From assembly GCA_015680685.1 (NCBI GenBank), contig MNCI01007715.1, positions 166,912 through 230,911 on the forward strand: a stretch of DNA of 64,000 nt. Reading direction: 5' to 3'. Position numbers and translations under genes: made by a program. This stretch comes from Gnetum montanum. Lineage: Eukaryota > Streptophyta > Gnetopsida > Gnetales > Gnetaceae. Shown here piece by piece: positions 36,000 through 47,958 of this stretch (within the stretch, counting starts at the first letter, position 1; every line of letters begins with the position of its first letter). Under the pieces are notes generated by a model. It had not been told where the DNA came from. It did not search any database and saw only the letters and a list, made by a program, of their open reading frames with translations.

Positions 36000-38900
36000 A
36001 TGGGGTTAGACATCAACAAATATAGGCAAGGTAGGTTTCCACGTTGAGGTAATAGGCCCAGCATTAAAGAAGATAAGGGCAACACCCATTCTTACTCCCA
36101 ACATTCATCTAGCCCAAGTTTGACCCTAAAGTGAACCCCACATGACCTAGCCTCCAAGCATCTCCAACAACCCCAGAACCTCACCAAACCTAGCCAAAAC
36201 TAGTTGAAACCTTGAGATTTAGTGTTTTCATGCTAGGGGGATTCTTCATCCATGTTGAGCATCTCATCCCCAATTTGGATGAATTAGGGAAAGCCAAAAA
36301 TGACCTAAATTAACTACTTAGTGACCATTTCTCAAAGCTTGATGACCCATAGACCTTGGTGGAACCCTCTGGAGCTTCTGAATGCCCCAAAGGTAGTCAA
36401 ATATGGTACATAACTAGCATCCCCCCATCCATAGTAGGGCCATAATTCCCAACATCAAAAAAAGAGGGTAAAATACATGAGGCACTTAGAACCCTCCAAA
36501 CTACTAGATCTTGACACCCAATGTTGACTGTTGACAACAACAACCTCGAAGATTAACATGCATGGTTGATTGAGTATCAAACTGACCTAGATCTAAGTTT
36601 CTTAGTTCTTCCACATAGGGGGACACCTCTTCCATGCTACTGAATGTTGTTATGGGAATTGACTAGGAAAGTTAGTGGGAGGTCCCAAAATAAGAAAACA
36701 ACCTCAAATTTCCTTATCCCTAACACCAAAAACATCAAAGCCCTTCTGAATGCCGTTAGACTACAAAAATTAGCAAAAAATAAACCTCTTAAGGTTCTTC
36801 AATGCTGAGGAGGATTCCCTCCATGCTGAGCATACTAGCCCTAGTGTTGATGAAAGGGGAAAGAAGGACAAAATTCTTTAATTTTTCATGAAAATTAACT
36901 TGTAAAAGTAACTCAAACCTTTCAGAAGCTACCAAACTTTTGGAAGTCACCTGAAATAACCAAAACTCACCTCCCTTGGATTCTCCACACTAATGAGGAT
37001 CCCATCCACACTAAGTATTCCAACACCAATTTGGATGGAGAGGGGAAGCATGAAAACCCTCTCACAGCCTTCAAAACAATTGAATTTTGACGTTAAACAT
37101 TAATAGGTAACACCAACAACCCTATAGATACTCATGCGTAGCCAAAATTGCTAAAAATTAGTTAAAAATCCTTCCCCTTAATCTTACACACTAAGCATGG
37201 AATCCTTGGCATGAAAGATGGGGAAGAAGCCAAAAAATTTCCTAATGATCCTTGAAATGATCAAATTTTAACATCAAGTATCAATAGTCGACCTTAGTAA
37301 CCTTAGAAGCCTGCATGCATAGGCAGAAAATTCCAAAATTAATAAAACATACTCTCTCCTAGTTTCTTCATGCTAAGGGATTTCTTTTCCATGCTAGCTA
37401 ACATGGAAGAAAGATGGAAACTTTGAGGGAGCTTCAAAATACCCTCTAGACACCTTAGTCAGACATCCTATAACCTCACATGAATCCTAAAACTAGTGTT
37501 GCATCTTCCAGAGCCCTCAAACCTTGGAAATGTGACCATAGATAGTTATAAAGAATGGAAAAATTGGGCAACATTAAAAATCACTTCATAACCATTGAAA
37601 TGACCAAATTTTGATACTAGGCAATAGCAATCAACACTAGCAACCTTGAAAACATACATGCATGGCCAGAAATGATACAAATAATTAAAAAGCTACTTCT
37701 CCCTAGTCTTCCATGCTAAGCATACTATCCCTAGTGTGTAAAATAGGGGGAAGCTCAAAAATCATCTAGTAAACCTCCAAATTAACCAAACTTGACCTCA
37801 AACCCTAGTCCTTGATCCCAACAACCCTAGAGGCACACATGCATGATCAATTAATGTTAAAATTGATCCAGATCTAGGATGTATGATACTTCCATGTTGG
37901 GGATTCCTTTATCCATGTGGACCAACATGCAAACTAATGGGGGAACTCATTTGGAGCTCATAAGCACCTAATAATGACATCAAATGATCTTACATGCACT
38001 CTAGAACCATGCTAGTAGCTATTAGAACCCTCAAACATCAAAAAATTGATGACAACTGGCCTAAGATTGGTTCCTCCTCATCTTCCACATTGATCTCCCT
38101 AAAGATAGTGTGGAAAATAGGGGAAAGTCCAAAGAACACTTAGAAGTATTCAAAATTACCAAATTTTGAGATGTAACCCTAACCATTGGCCCTATTAACT
38201 CCAGAAGTTCACATGCATAGTTGATTATGACCTGAATTGGCTTAGATCTAAGGTTCTTACCTCATCCATGCTAGAGGAGGTCCCTTCCATGTTGGGTAGT
38301 GTGAAAATAAGGGCAAAAGCTAATTTTCCACTTTTAGTGGCAAGATTACTATCTCAAAAGCTAGAGATCTACGCCAAAGAAGCCTAGGACCTCATAGCCT
38401 TGATATTTTTCTCATTTGATCTTGTTTTGACCTGAAAAATTCATTTTCCCTAAACTTTCATGTTGGAGTAGCTCACTCGATGTGGAAATAAGGGGTAAAT
38501 ACATTATATGACATAAAGTAGCCTTCAAACATGCCCAAAATTAGCCAGAAACTTGTAGTATCATGATCCAGCATCCTAGGGGCATGGGAGCCTATTAATG
38601 TTCTTCCAAACCATCTTGAATCCATAAAACAAGTGTACCCCCATCTTTCCACACTAGGGGTACTACTCTTAGTTTGGAGAAAGGGATGTGGAAGTCATTT
38701 CAACACATTTTAACACCCAAAATTGCTTGAGACCACCTAAAAAAGAAGCTAGGGAATACACAACTCCCAAATCTAGGTTCCAATGATCTATTTGATCATG
38801 TTTGATCCTATTCTGGTTTGAATATTGGTTCTCCATGCCGAATCCCCTCTCTTCCATGCTAGCTAGCATCAAAATAGGGGGAAGTCTTCAAAACCTACTT

Positions 38901-39130
38901 TTTCACCTTTATAGATCTCCAAAGTGTCGAATTTTGATAGATTTTACCCTACGCTACCTTGGGGAGATCCCAAGACCCTAATTTTGAACCTCTAGATGCT
39001 CAAAAACTCACTTTCTCTAATTTTCATGTTGAGAATCCCTTCTTCCATGATGGCCAACATGAAAAAAAGGGGGATCTAGTGTGGAAACCTCAAAACACTT
39101 GATTTTTGGGTCCAAATAGCCTTGTAGCCT
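36000..39130. repeat. Array of about sixteen degenerate 188-bp repeats
   Basis: A marker like TCTTCCATGCTAAG...CCATGCTAGC...GGGGGAAG recurs at about 36,228, 36,405, 36,605, 36,796, 36,979, 37,178, 37,363, 37,510, 37,708, 37,887, 38,080, 38,261, 38,452, 38,643, 38,828 and 39,018. The mean spacing is about 187 bases. A second marker within units (CAAATTTTGA...ACATGCATG) keeps the same step, for example at 37,083, 37,263, 37,605, 37,786 and 38,158. Units are strongly diverged and show no long open frame. Tandem repeats inside Tat/Ogre elements are a known source of plant satellite DNA. Confidence 0.8.
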
Positions 39131-39520
39131 TAGATCATGGCATGCTAAGGCCTAAAACTAGCAAAACCAAATCATTTTTAACCTATATTAGCCTAATTTC
39201 ATAATATGTAGCATGTTTTGCTTTATTTGTAAACTTATACATAGTGTTTTGGCTTGTTTTGGCACTTGTGTTGCATTGTTAACCTTGTTGACATTCTATA
39301 GCCTTTATATAGTCTTATATATTCTTTATTTGCCTTATTATAGACTTATTTACCTTTGTTTGGTCTTTGAGTCATATCAAATAGTGGCATTTGACCTTCC
39401 CTGATCACTGTTTAACACCATGTAATCATGGTTTGTAAAGGCCTTAAACTAGCATCATAGTTCACCAAGACTCTAAACTAGCATCATGGCCTATTGAGAC
39501 CTAAAACTAGTGAAATTTTG
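39130..39520 (+). repeat. TAAACTAG tail-type repeats (copy 2)
   Basis: Phrases such as GGCCTTAAACTAGCATCATAG and GACCTAAAACTAGTG recur at 39,150, 39,440, 39,475 and 39,500, closing the 10-kb insert on its right side as copy 1 does on its left. Confidence 0.65.
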
Positions 39521-39879
39521 GCCTTTGTTGACCATTTGTAGCCGTATTTCTTATATTTCCCCTTGTTTGACCTTTATTTAACCGTTGTATGTCTTTTATG
39601 GTACTTGGTTGAATTTTCCCTATCTCATTAATGATCTTGGATGGCCTTGATTGCATTAGTTTTGCATGTATTTTTATAATTTTATAGCATTTTAGCACTA
39701 TTTATCCACTTTTACCCAAGTTCCACTTAATATGCCTTTGATTGATATGTAGGATCAAACTATGAGTACTTGGGAGTAAATCAATTTGCCCTTATGTCTA
39801 CATCGACCTCATGGTAATGTTGAATGGTGTATTGACCTTGATTGCCTAGATCTTGAGCTTGAGAGTCTTATAAACCACA

Positions 39880-41240
39880 TAGAATTAATATAAAAACCTC
39901 TAGAATGGCTTAAAAACTTAGTTAAAACCCTTGACTTAGAAGTAAGGGACATAATTGAAGACTCTCTACTTGAGATTCTTTTCACAATGCACAGTGGTGA
40001 GGAGAAAATCCTTAAACTAAGTTCCTTACTAGAACCTCAATATGCTCAAAACATTACCAAGGTCTTGGAAAGTAACATTAAGATCTTTTTCTACTCATAT
40101 GAGGATATGTGAGGCCTTGATCCATGTTTAGTCCAACACAACATCATACTGGACCCTAACATTAGATCGATTAAGCAGAATGTGCACAAAATTAGACTTG
40201 ATTTGGCCTTGGTAGTTTGTGATGAGATCTCAAAGCTCTACCAAGTTGGCTTCATTAGGGCTATTTACTATGTAGAATGGGTGTTCAACATAGTGATAGT
40301 TCCTAATAAAAATTGGAGTATCCATATTTACATTGATTTTTGAGACCTAAATAAAGGAACCATCAAGGATGACTTTCCTTTGCCTAGTATTGATCAACAT
40401 ATCAATGCTATGACCAAACATGCCTTGTTGTCCTTTATGGATGGATTCTTGGGATATAACCAAATTAGGTTCAATCTGGAACACCAACTTAGCATGACCT
40501 TTATGACCTATCAATGAGCCATGACCTATATATTTAGTGATTACATGTTAGGTTTACTTAATGACTATGTAGATGATATAGCCTTTATGTCCAAAATGGC
40601 CAATGATCATGCTAATGACCTAGACCTTGTGCTTAAATGGTGACTCAAATGTGACCTTAGGCTAAATCCCAAGAAGTGTGTCTTCAGTCTCAAGACTAGT
40701 AAGATGCTTGGCTTTGTAGTATCTGAAGCAGGGATACATGTTGATCCTAATAAGGTTAATATCATATACAAATTAGTAGTGCCTACCAACATTAAGGAGC
40801 TTTGGGGATTATAGGGTCGATTATATTTTATTTATAGCTTTATTGCTAGGATTACAGATAAGTTATAGCCCTTGTAGCACTTGCTTAAGAATGGGGCTTA
40901 CTATGAGTGGACAACTCAATGCCAAGAGGCCTTTGAAAACCTTAAGCAAGAGTTGGAACAACTACTAATACTCTATCCTACACAAGAGGGTAAAACATTT
41001 TACATCTACTTACCTATCTTGAATACATCCATTGCCTCTCTACTCTATTAGAGATGTGATGATGAAGCAGAAATGCTTGTATGCTACCTTAGCCATGCAT
41101 TAGTCACCCACAAGACCCAATACACTAAAGTGGAGAAATATTGTCTAGTACTAGTCTTCTCCTTGAAGAAGTGTAGATACTACCTCTTCAGAAGCCAAGT
41201 CAACATCATTTGAAAAGACAACATACTTAGAGCCATAAGG
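39880..41240 (+). pseudogene. pol: Element 3 reverse transcriptase and RNase H
   Basis: RT begins with a connector (SGEEKILKLSSLLEP, about 39,990) that matches element 4. RT blocks follow: VIVPNKNWSIHIYIDF, DDFPLPSIDQ, LLSFMDGFLGYNQI, and the catalytic YVDDI at about 40,569-40,583. About 20 residues around the expected MPFGLKNAGATYQ block are missing (near 40,510). The RT thumb (LNPKKCVFS, LGFVVSEAGI) and RNase H (EAFENLKQEL, YLSHAL, YTKVEKYCLVLVFSLKKCRYYL) continue to about 41,220. Around ten stops are scattered, many as TAG or TGA at Trp/Gln/Arg places. It would have copied the element RNA into DNA and is inactive. Confidence 0.8.
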
Positions 41241-41519
41241 ACAAACACTTACCAAAGTATCCATATAGCTATATGGAAATCCATAACCATGGTGTTTGAC
41301 CTTCATTACATCTCTTAATCCTTTACAAAAGATCAAGCTATAGCCATACAACTCACAAGTTTACCTATTGATTCCCAAGTAGCCATAGATCTCAAGTTTC
41401 TTGATGAGAATATTAACGTAGTTAGCCAAATACCCAAGAATTATGAGCTATTCATGCATTTTGACAAAGTCAACTACCCATGGGGCCAATGTTACTGCTA
41501 TCATAACATTTCCATCTAG

Positions 41520-42050
41520 TGAAATCTAATCCTTCACCTATCATTTTGGGTTTTCATGTACCAACAACATAGTGGAGTACAAGGGTTTGATTAAAGGGAT
41601 GATGGTAGCTTATGACCTAGGAGTTAGACATGTAGTGATTGAAGGCAATTCATAACTTGTGGTTAACCAAGTAACCAAGGTGTATGCATGTAAGACCAAA
41701 CACTTACAACCATACTATGACCTAGAAAATCAATTTTTATAATAATTTATAGATATTGATATCCAACAAATACCCTAAAATCTGAACACCATAGTTGATG
41801 CAATTGCAACATTAGCCCTTAGTTTGATGCCAGATGTATTTAGTAAACTATCCACTTTAACTGTGGACTGTGCTACTCTTATTACACAAAATACTAAGGA
41901 TACCTTTGTGGCTATCATTCATATTTCTCCTTGTAGAGAATGGTATAAGGATATCAAATTTTACCTTATGCATGAAAAATCCTCACAAGGCCTGACTACT
42001 ACTCAGAAGGACGTTGTACACAAGCAATTGAAGTAGTATGTCATCATAGA
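41520..42050 (+). pseudogene. Second RNase H-like region of element 3
   Basis: After the first RNase H, a segment at about 41,560-41,720 reads NNIVEYKGLIKGMMVAYDLG, then VVIEGNS and LVVNQV, then YYDLENQF. NNxxEYxALxxG and DSxLVVxQV are RNase H signatures; the Asp of the second is Asn here. A second, additional RNase H between RT-RH and integrase is a hallmark of the Tat lineage. An open stretch of 70 codons follows at 41,824-42,036, joining the integrase zinc domain in the same frame. Confidence 0.6.
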
Positions 42051-43200
42051 TGATAATAAATTATGTCAACAATCCTATGATGGAATTCTCCTAAAGTCCT
42101 TAGGTAAAACTGAAGCCAAAATAGTCCTAAAGGAGGTTCATGAGGGTTTTTGTGAAGGACATATAGGACAAAGAGTTATGGATGCTAATATTAGATGGAT
42201 AGGCTACTATAGGTCCCATATGAAAAATTACTGCCTACAGAATTTTAAGTGGTGTGGCATGTGCCAATGATATAGCAATCTTATACATGTACCACCAACT
42301 AAGTTACATATCACTCAAATAACATGGTCATGGGGGATGGATATCATTGGGTTCATAATCCTCAAGTCTTTTACAAGGCATAGCTTCATCATCACTACAA
42401 CCAAATACTTTAAAAAGTGGGTTGAGGCTATTCCCCTAAAAAGGAGTACATATAAGAAAATCTATAAATTCATTCTAGATAACATTGAAGCATGTTCTGG
42501 CAAACCCATGAACATAGTTACAAATAATGGACCATAATTTAACAACCAAGAAACAAAATATTTTTATGATGACCTAGGCATTAAGCATTATTTCTCATTG
42601 CCTTATTATCCTCAATCCAATGAAAAAGAAAAAGCAACCAACAAGGCCATCATCAACTTACTCAAAAAGATGCTTAAATATAGCAAGCATAAATACCATG
42701 AGAGGGTTGTCAATGCACTATGGGCATATAGAACAACCTATCACATGGTAATTGTTATGGCTCCTTATAGCTTGATATATGATTCTAAAGCTATTTTACC
42801 TCTTGAATTATAGGTGCCATCACTCTAAGTAGCCTTGACTAACTTCATCAACAATGAGCAAAACAAGGAGTTGTGGATAGCAATCCTAGACTTTCTGGAG
42901 GAGAAATATATGTAAGTGCTTACTTACATCAAGCACTATCAAGAGATGTATAAGTGGCAACATCACCATAGCTTGACCATGCATAATATCAAGGAAGGTG
43001 ACTTGGTCCTTAAAGCTGTTTACGAGCATGTGGACAAGTTCTCGGGCAACTAAAAAGGACCCTTTCCTATTAGTAGATCCTATGAAAATGGTGCATTCAA
43101 AATAGTTGACATGGATGGGAATGAGCTAACCAATCTAGTAAATCATTCTTATCTAAAGCCAAAATACATGTACCTAACAATCATCAATGAGCAAGCCTAC
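42050..43200 (+). pseudogene. int: Element 3 integrase
   Basis: One main frame with stops. The zinc-binding domain (42,125-42,275) shows H-x3-CxxGH, then C-x6-CGMC. The core starts with MDIIGF (first catalytic Asp, 42,337). The second catalytic Asp is replaced in IVTNNGP (42,520-42,537), and the catalytic Glu is replaced by Lys in SNEKEKATNK (42,610-42,640). The C-terminal part includes LWAYRTTYH, APYSLIYDSKAILPLEL and a GPFPI-type chromodomain-less end with NHSYLKPKYM. The enzyme would insert the DNA copy. With two of three catalytic acids lost it is dead. Confidence 0.8.
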
Positions 43201-43214
43201 ATTCAATAATTTTC

Positions 43215-43310
43215 TATGATCTTAAACTAACAACACAACCTACTGAGACATTAAACTAGTACCATGGCCTGCTATGGCATTAAACTAGTAGCATTGATGA
43301 CCTGGATAGC
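43215..43310 (+). repeat. TAAACTAG tail-type repeats (copy 3)
   Basis: Four phrases such as GATCTTAAACTAACAACA and GGCATTAAACTAGTAGCA directly after integrase, the position these repeats also have in elements 4 and 5. Confidence 0.7.
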
Positions 43311-43354
43311 TTGGTTTTATCATCCCATATGGCCTATATGCATTGTGGCATTAT

Positions 43355-43440
43355 AATATTCAATGGTGTTTTGTATTCTTTGTCAATGCCTCTTGGTTCA
43401 ATCCTCCAAAGAGAAACAAAGAGGGACCATTAAAACACCA
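43355..43440 (+). promoter_or_regulatory. Element 3 polypurine tract in an inverted repeat
   Basis: CAAAGAGAAACAAAGAGGGA ends two bases before the LTR. About 60 bases upstream, GGTGTTTTGTATTCTTTGTC is the imperfect inverse of GAGGGACCATTAAAACACC at the tract/LTR border, so the primer region could fold back. Elements 4 and 5 have the same arrangement. Confidence 0.6.
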
Positions 43441-45040
43441 CAAAAATGTGCATGTTATAGCCAATTTTTATCATGTAGTTCTCACCCCATGAAACCCAAG
43501 GTAAAAATTCATCACAAATGTGAATATTGTAATCCATGGAGGGCAATCTCACATATCCCATACTTTTAGGACTGAAAAATTCCTCATAAGTGGTCAAAGC
43601 CTCATTTCCTAAGTGAAAAGAGTCACCTAGTTTCTATATTTGAGCTTGGGAAAATCAAAAATACCTTTTCAAATGTCAAACATGGCAATTTAATGGGTTT
43701 TATGGGGGGTATACACTTTTCTACACTAGAAACATTTGTAGGGGGTAAGTCTCACCTACCCATAATGTGGAGAAGTGGGGTGGGGGGGGGTTTTTCCCTT
43801 AGCTTGGAAAACTTTCATTCCTAATGTGGAGACTATATTCTTAGCTTGGAAATCTTTTCCCCTCAATGTGGAAGTTTCCCCCTATCATGAAAATTGCATC
43901 CCCCTAGCTTGGAAGCCACAATAGCTAGATTTCATCACTTCCTGCACTCTAATGTTGACCAACCACTTCAACAAGGATGGAGAAAGGCTTAATATGGAAG
44001 ATTCATCTCTAACATAGAAGGTTTTCTCTCGTTACTATTTATAGTAAATGGGAAAAGGCACTTACCATATGTAGTAAACCCCCACATTTGGACACCCATC
44101 TCACCTACATGAGGTAGCAAATTCTAGAAATTTGGTAGCCAATTTATAGCCATTGTACAACCAAGTTATAGCCAAGTTGTAGCCATTTTTCAGCACCATT
44201 CATTGTCCAAAATCCATAAAAATTAGCCTCAAACACCATTTATGGGTTCAACAATTTTTAACACGGGTCAACAATTCTTTGATATGGTTTAGTAACTTTT
44301 TGACATACAAACACCTTTGCAACCCTATACTATTAGCATTGGCTATACAAATTTTTACATAGTTTAGTAATTTATTTGTAGTTCAACACTTGGACATTCT
44401 CAAATACTCAAGAGTTCTTACAAGTTTCCACACTTGTATCAACTTGAACCTAGCATAGAAAACTTGTGACCTTGTAATCCCCTTTGAGATTTGTGAAATT
44501 TCAAGCTCCACCTTGCACTCCTAGGATTCCAAACTCCCAATGTAGAGCACTTAGGCAACTTGTATTCTTCACACTTCTCAACCCCCACCATAGTCAACAT
44601 TATAGATCTGAAGTAGTAGCACTGGAGTTTCAATAGCATTGGAAGTGGTAGGACATCTAACTCATGGAGTTAACTATATCAACCTAAACAGACCCTGAAC
44701 CCCCATCCAACTAAACGCCCCTAGTGCCCACTCAAGTACCATTTGTACACATTTCTCTAACTTATTCTTTATTATTTCTCAATAAAGTTTTTAAGTTCTA
44801 AGTTTTGTGTGTAAAATATATATTTTTATTTCCTGTGCATTATTCAAATCTGTTATTAGTTTTAGCATTCTATTTTTATTATCCTGTTTTGCATTGTGTA
44901 AGTCCTTGGTTGATCTATCGGGCTAGCCAAGGTGCCTCGAATCACATTTTTTTGGATGTCCTAGGGATTCACAAGTTGAGGACTATTATGAACCAAATCC
45001 ATTGGTTCTTTCTAGTAAATCATTTTTTCCAATCACAACA
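43431..45040 (+). repeat. Element 3 3' LTR
   Basis: Begins TAAAACACCACAAAAATG (expected TG, one transition) and ends CACAACA, followed by AGTTA. U3 subrepeats lie at 43,760-43,925, a decayed TATA region is near 44,215 and AATAAA is at 44,781-44,786. Confidence 0.9.
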
Positions 45041-45045
45041 AGTTA
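45041..45045. repeat. Target-site duplication of element 3 (right)
   Basis: AGTTA, identical to 23,318-23,322. Confidence 0.8.
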
Positions 45046-45689
45046 CAATTTTTATTGTTACTAAGTAACATTGTACAATTATATACTTAAAGTAGTAATC
45101 AACATAGAACATGTTAAACATAGTATTATAAGAAATACAGAAAAATAAGATACAAATTGTTATATCCAAAGTTTAGTAGAATTCCTTCATGTACTATGTA
45201 TAAGTGTATAAATTTATTAGAACCTTGATAGGTATGATGCATGAAAATGAATGATCCTATTCCATTCTAGATCAACTAGCCTAGGGATGTAAAGAGAAAA
45301 TGTAGTATTCCACAATCTAACATAACTCAACCTTAATTATTTATATTAGGATGATACTACAAAAAAGTGTTCTAACATATGTTTGAATTAAATAATTACC
45401 ATCTTCCTTGAATAAACGTCTATTGGAGACAATAATCAAAAGTTTGTCCCATGAAAACTTAAAATTATGAGCCAAACATGTGAATTGTAGATGTAACAAG
45501 GATGGTCAAGTAATAATTGGATGTATAAACAATATCAAACATCCCACACATATACAGGAGATTATCGACAAAATATTATAGATTCCTTTACAAAATTGCA
45601 AAAGAAATTCATTACAACCAAAACACATCATAGATTCATTTATAAAATTACAAAAGAGATGCATTACAACCCAATATCATCATAATTAT

Positions 45690-46704
45690 GGAATTCCTCA
45701 TGCACCATGTCTATAATTAGATTTAGTTACATCACAATATACAAATGAACCATGTTTACTGTCATTCTCATTCAACTCCATGATGTACATATCTATGTTG
45801 TCATCATCTAGCCATTCTTTCTACCCATCTTGATATACACTCTTAAATGAAAATCATGTGGCAACATATGGGGCAAAGGATTTCCTCACAAATTCTTTAT
45901 TGTCAAGCCTACCAAAGACAAGAAAATGCATCAACCTATCAATTTTTCGACATTGAATAATTGGTGTTTTACAATTTGCATTGGAATCAACTAGAGAAGG
46001 TAAAATTTGATAATAAGGTTAGACTCCATATAACATGGACAATTTCATACATATAATACGACAATAGGATGAGCAAAAAATAGAAAATTAAAATTTCTAA
46101 ACATAACATATGCAACATTAACATCAACTTCACTTACTTGCTTGTTTATTCAAATACTTCTTCTTATGAATCAATGGTTCTTTGTCATGTTTAGCATAAA
46201 CAAATAATCTTCTGGCTACTTTAGGTGTTTTCATTTCATGCAAATATGTTATACATATTTATAGTAAGAATATTAAAGTGAAGCTTCTAACAAATAAAGA
46301 CATAAAGAAATATAAAAGCTACATCATACTATCATTAAGATCTTTTGTAATGTTACTTCTAATAGGTTGAATGTTTTTGGAAACATCATTATAACTAAAA
46401 ATTCATATTTCCACAAACTAATTTTGGTATTTAGTGCTATAATTTTATCACTCATTTTCTGATTCTAAACAATAAGCTTATTCATGCAACTATTTTCATG
46501 AGCTAAAAAATTCTCTATTTTACCCTTTAATTGATTATTTTCTTCTAACAAGTAAGAATTGTTAGATCTTAGGTCCTCCATAATATTCCAAAGTGTTGCA
46601 TTACTTTCAAACTACTTATGTAATATCTTGATGACATTCTCTAACTTTTCTTCAATTTCTTTTAGAGAACATTTATTATAACAGCACCTGTCTTGCAAAG
46701 ACAA
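45690..46704 (-). pseudogene. 3' part of a spliced gene interrupted by element 2
   Basis: Coding-like on the minus strand. From the element 2 border the frame reads a Glu/Lys/Leu/Asn-rich, coiled-coil-like stretch (KEIEEKLENVIKILHK, then SYLLEENNQLKGKIENFL) with two stops, to about 46,340. An exon ending KKKYLNKQA is followed by a good donor (GCAA|GTAAGTG). The proposed intron is 46,137-46,024 with acceptor ATGGAG|TCT, phase 1. The next exon stays in frame through KIDRLMHFLVFGRL and a Asp/Asn-rich stretch to about 45,700. The head of the same gene appears to be at 54,312-55,180, beyond element 2. No family is recognised for this tail. The design (head, coiled coil, short phase-1 introns) resembles the antisense gene of element 3. 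Confidence 0.45.
46024..46137 (-). other. Predicted 114-nt intron
   Basis: Minus-strand donor AA|GTAAGT and acceptor GGAG|TC, AT-rich with a pyrimidine-rich middle. Frames on both sides fit phase 1. The acceptor is weak. Confidence 0.4.
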
Positions 46705-47817
46705 TGATGAGAAGCGATATGCACAAGCCACGATATCGCATCCCCTGCGATATCGCGTACGTGATATCGCGTCATCCCCTCCGATATTATGTATGTGATA
46801 TTGTGGTCCACCACCAAATCTATAAATAAGAGGCGGCACTTCCCTCATTTCGCATCTTGGCTAGAAGTAGCAAAGCTCTGGCAGTTTGATCACTCCAGAG
46901 ATAGATTAATTTCCCATGTGCCCACAGTAGGAGTCCTAGAGTGAATGGCTCTTTATTCAAGCAACATTGTACCTGAACACAAGTTGTGTACAGCAATAAA
47001 GATGAACTTGATTGGATAAACCTTTCAGTGCATGGATAGGATTTTATTTATTGTTATTTATTGCTTTCCTAGAATGCGGTACGAGTACAACTTGATTACG
47101 AGCATCTAAGGATGTGTACGGCTAGTCAAGGAATCGGCTTCTCATCGCATGCGGTATGAGTATGAATTGATTACGAGCATTGTGACTACATGGTAACCCA
47201 GTAGCGTATTCCAGGATCTACGCTTGGTAATCCCAGTGGTAGTCCCAGTGTGTATGACTAGTCAAGGAATCAGCTGCTCATCGCACTTAGGCTAGTTAGG
47301 TTCTCTCACCCTTCACTCCTAGAACGTGGGGTAAGTACGACTTGGCTACGAGCACCTACAGGTGTGTACCGCTAGTCAAGGAATCGACTGCTTATTACAC
47401 TTAGGCTAGTTAAGTGCCTCAGTATGACCACTTCAAGCACGTGTGTTATGTGTGGTGATCCCTATAATGATTAGCATTTGGTAACCACAGTTGCACAGTT
47501 TAAGGTGTGTACGGTAAGTGGAAACAGATGCTGACACTAGTTAATTTAGACTTAGGAGATTAGTTAGAGTATTTAGTTCTCTCAACCCTTCACCCCTTAG
47601 CATAGGAGATAAACCAGAAAAGACCAAAAAAATCATATACCTTGGACTTACTTAACCATACACTGTGACAAAAACAAGTAAGTCTGGGAAGACAACGAAT
47701 GATTAACCTCAAGTGTTCCATGGGGCATTTAGGCATTTAGTCTGTGGAGTTCGATCAGATTGCGTATGCTATGCTTGTTTCATATGGTTGAGTGTAGGGG
47801 TACCTCACCACTCATCA
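46705..47817 (+). repeat. Element 2 5' LTR
   Basis: Starts TGATGAGAAGCGATATGC and ends CTCATCA. Five GATATC/GATATT boxes lie at 46,732, 46,749, 46,763, 46,783 and 46,797, followed by CTATAAATAAG (46,820-46,830) and AATAAA (46,995-47,000). The remainder holds three copies of a module containing GAGTACGACTTGATTACGAG and GCTAGTCAAGGAATCG (from about 47,075, 47,150 and 47,325). Confidence 0.9.
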
Positions 47818-47818
47818 T

Positions 47819-47836
47819 TGGCGCCGTTGCCGGGGA
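47819..47836 (+). promoter_or_regulatory. Element 2 primer binding site (tRNA-Asp)
   Basis: TGGCGCCGTTGCCGGGGA, one base after the LTR, an exact match to the complement of the 3' end of plant tRNA-Asp, as in Athila/Tat elements. Confidence 0.95.
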
Positions 47837-47958
47837 CTAAGTGTTTATATGCCAATTAGAACATTAGGAAATCTTTCACATCGCTATGAGCCTTAACGAA
47901 CCTTTGGGTTAATTAGTTAAATAAGAACATATTTAATGGTGAATAGCACACCAATAAA

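Larger units (their letters stand above)
23323..45040 (+). mobile_element. Element 3: 21.7-kb Tat/Ogre-like LTR retrotransposon
   Basis: Bounded by LTRs of 1,579 and 1,610 bp and a perfect 5-bp duplication AGTTA. Internal order: primer site, leader, gag (core near 26,960-27,290), protease (about 28,430-29,250), tail-type repeats, antisense spliced gene (33,767-30,372), about 2 kb of AT-rich DNA, a 188-bp repeat array (36,000-39,130), tail-type repeats, RT/RNase H/second RNase H-like/integrase (39,880-43,200), tail repeats, polypurine tract, LTR. Great length, a second RNase H-like region and antisense genes are known in the Tat lineage (Ogre, Grande, Retand). The odd feature is that the extra material lies between protease and RT. 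All coding parts are decayed. Confidence 0.85.
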
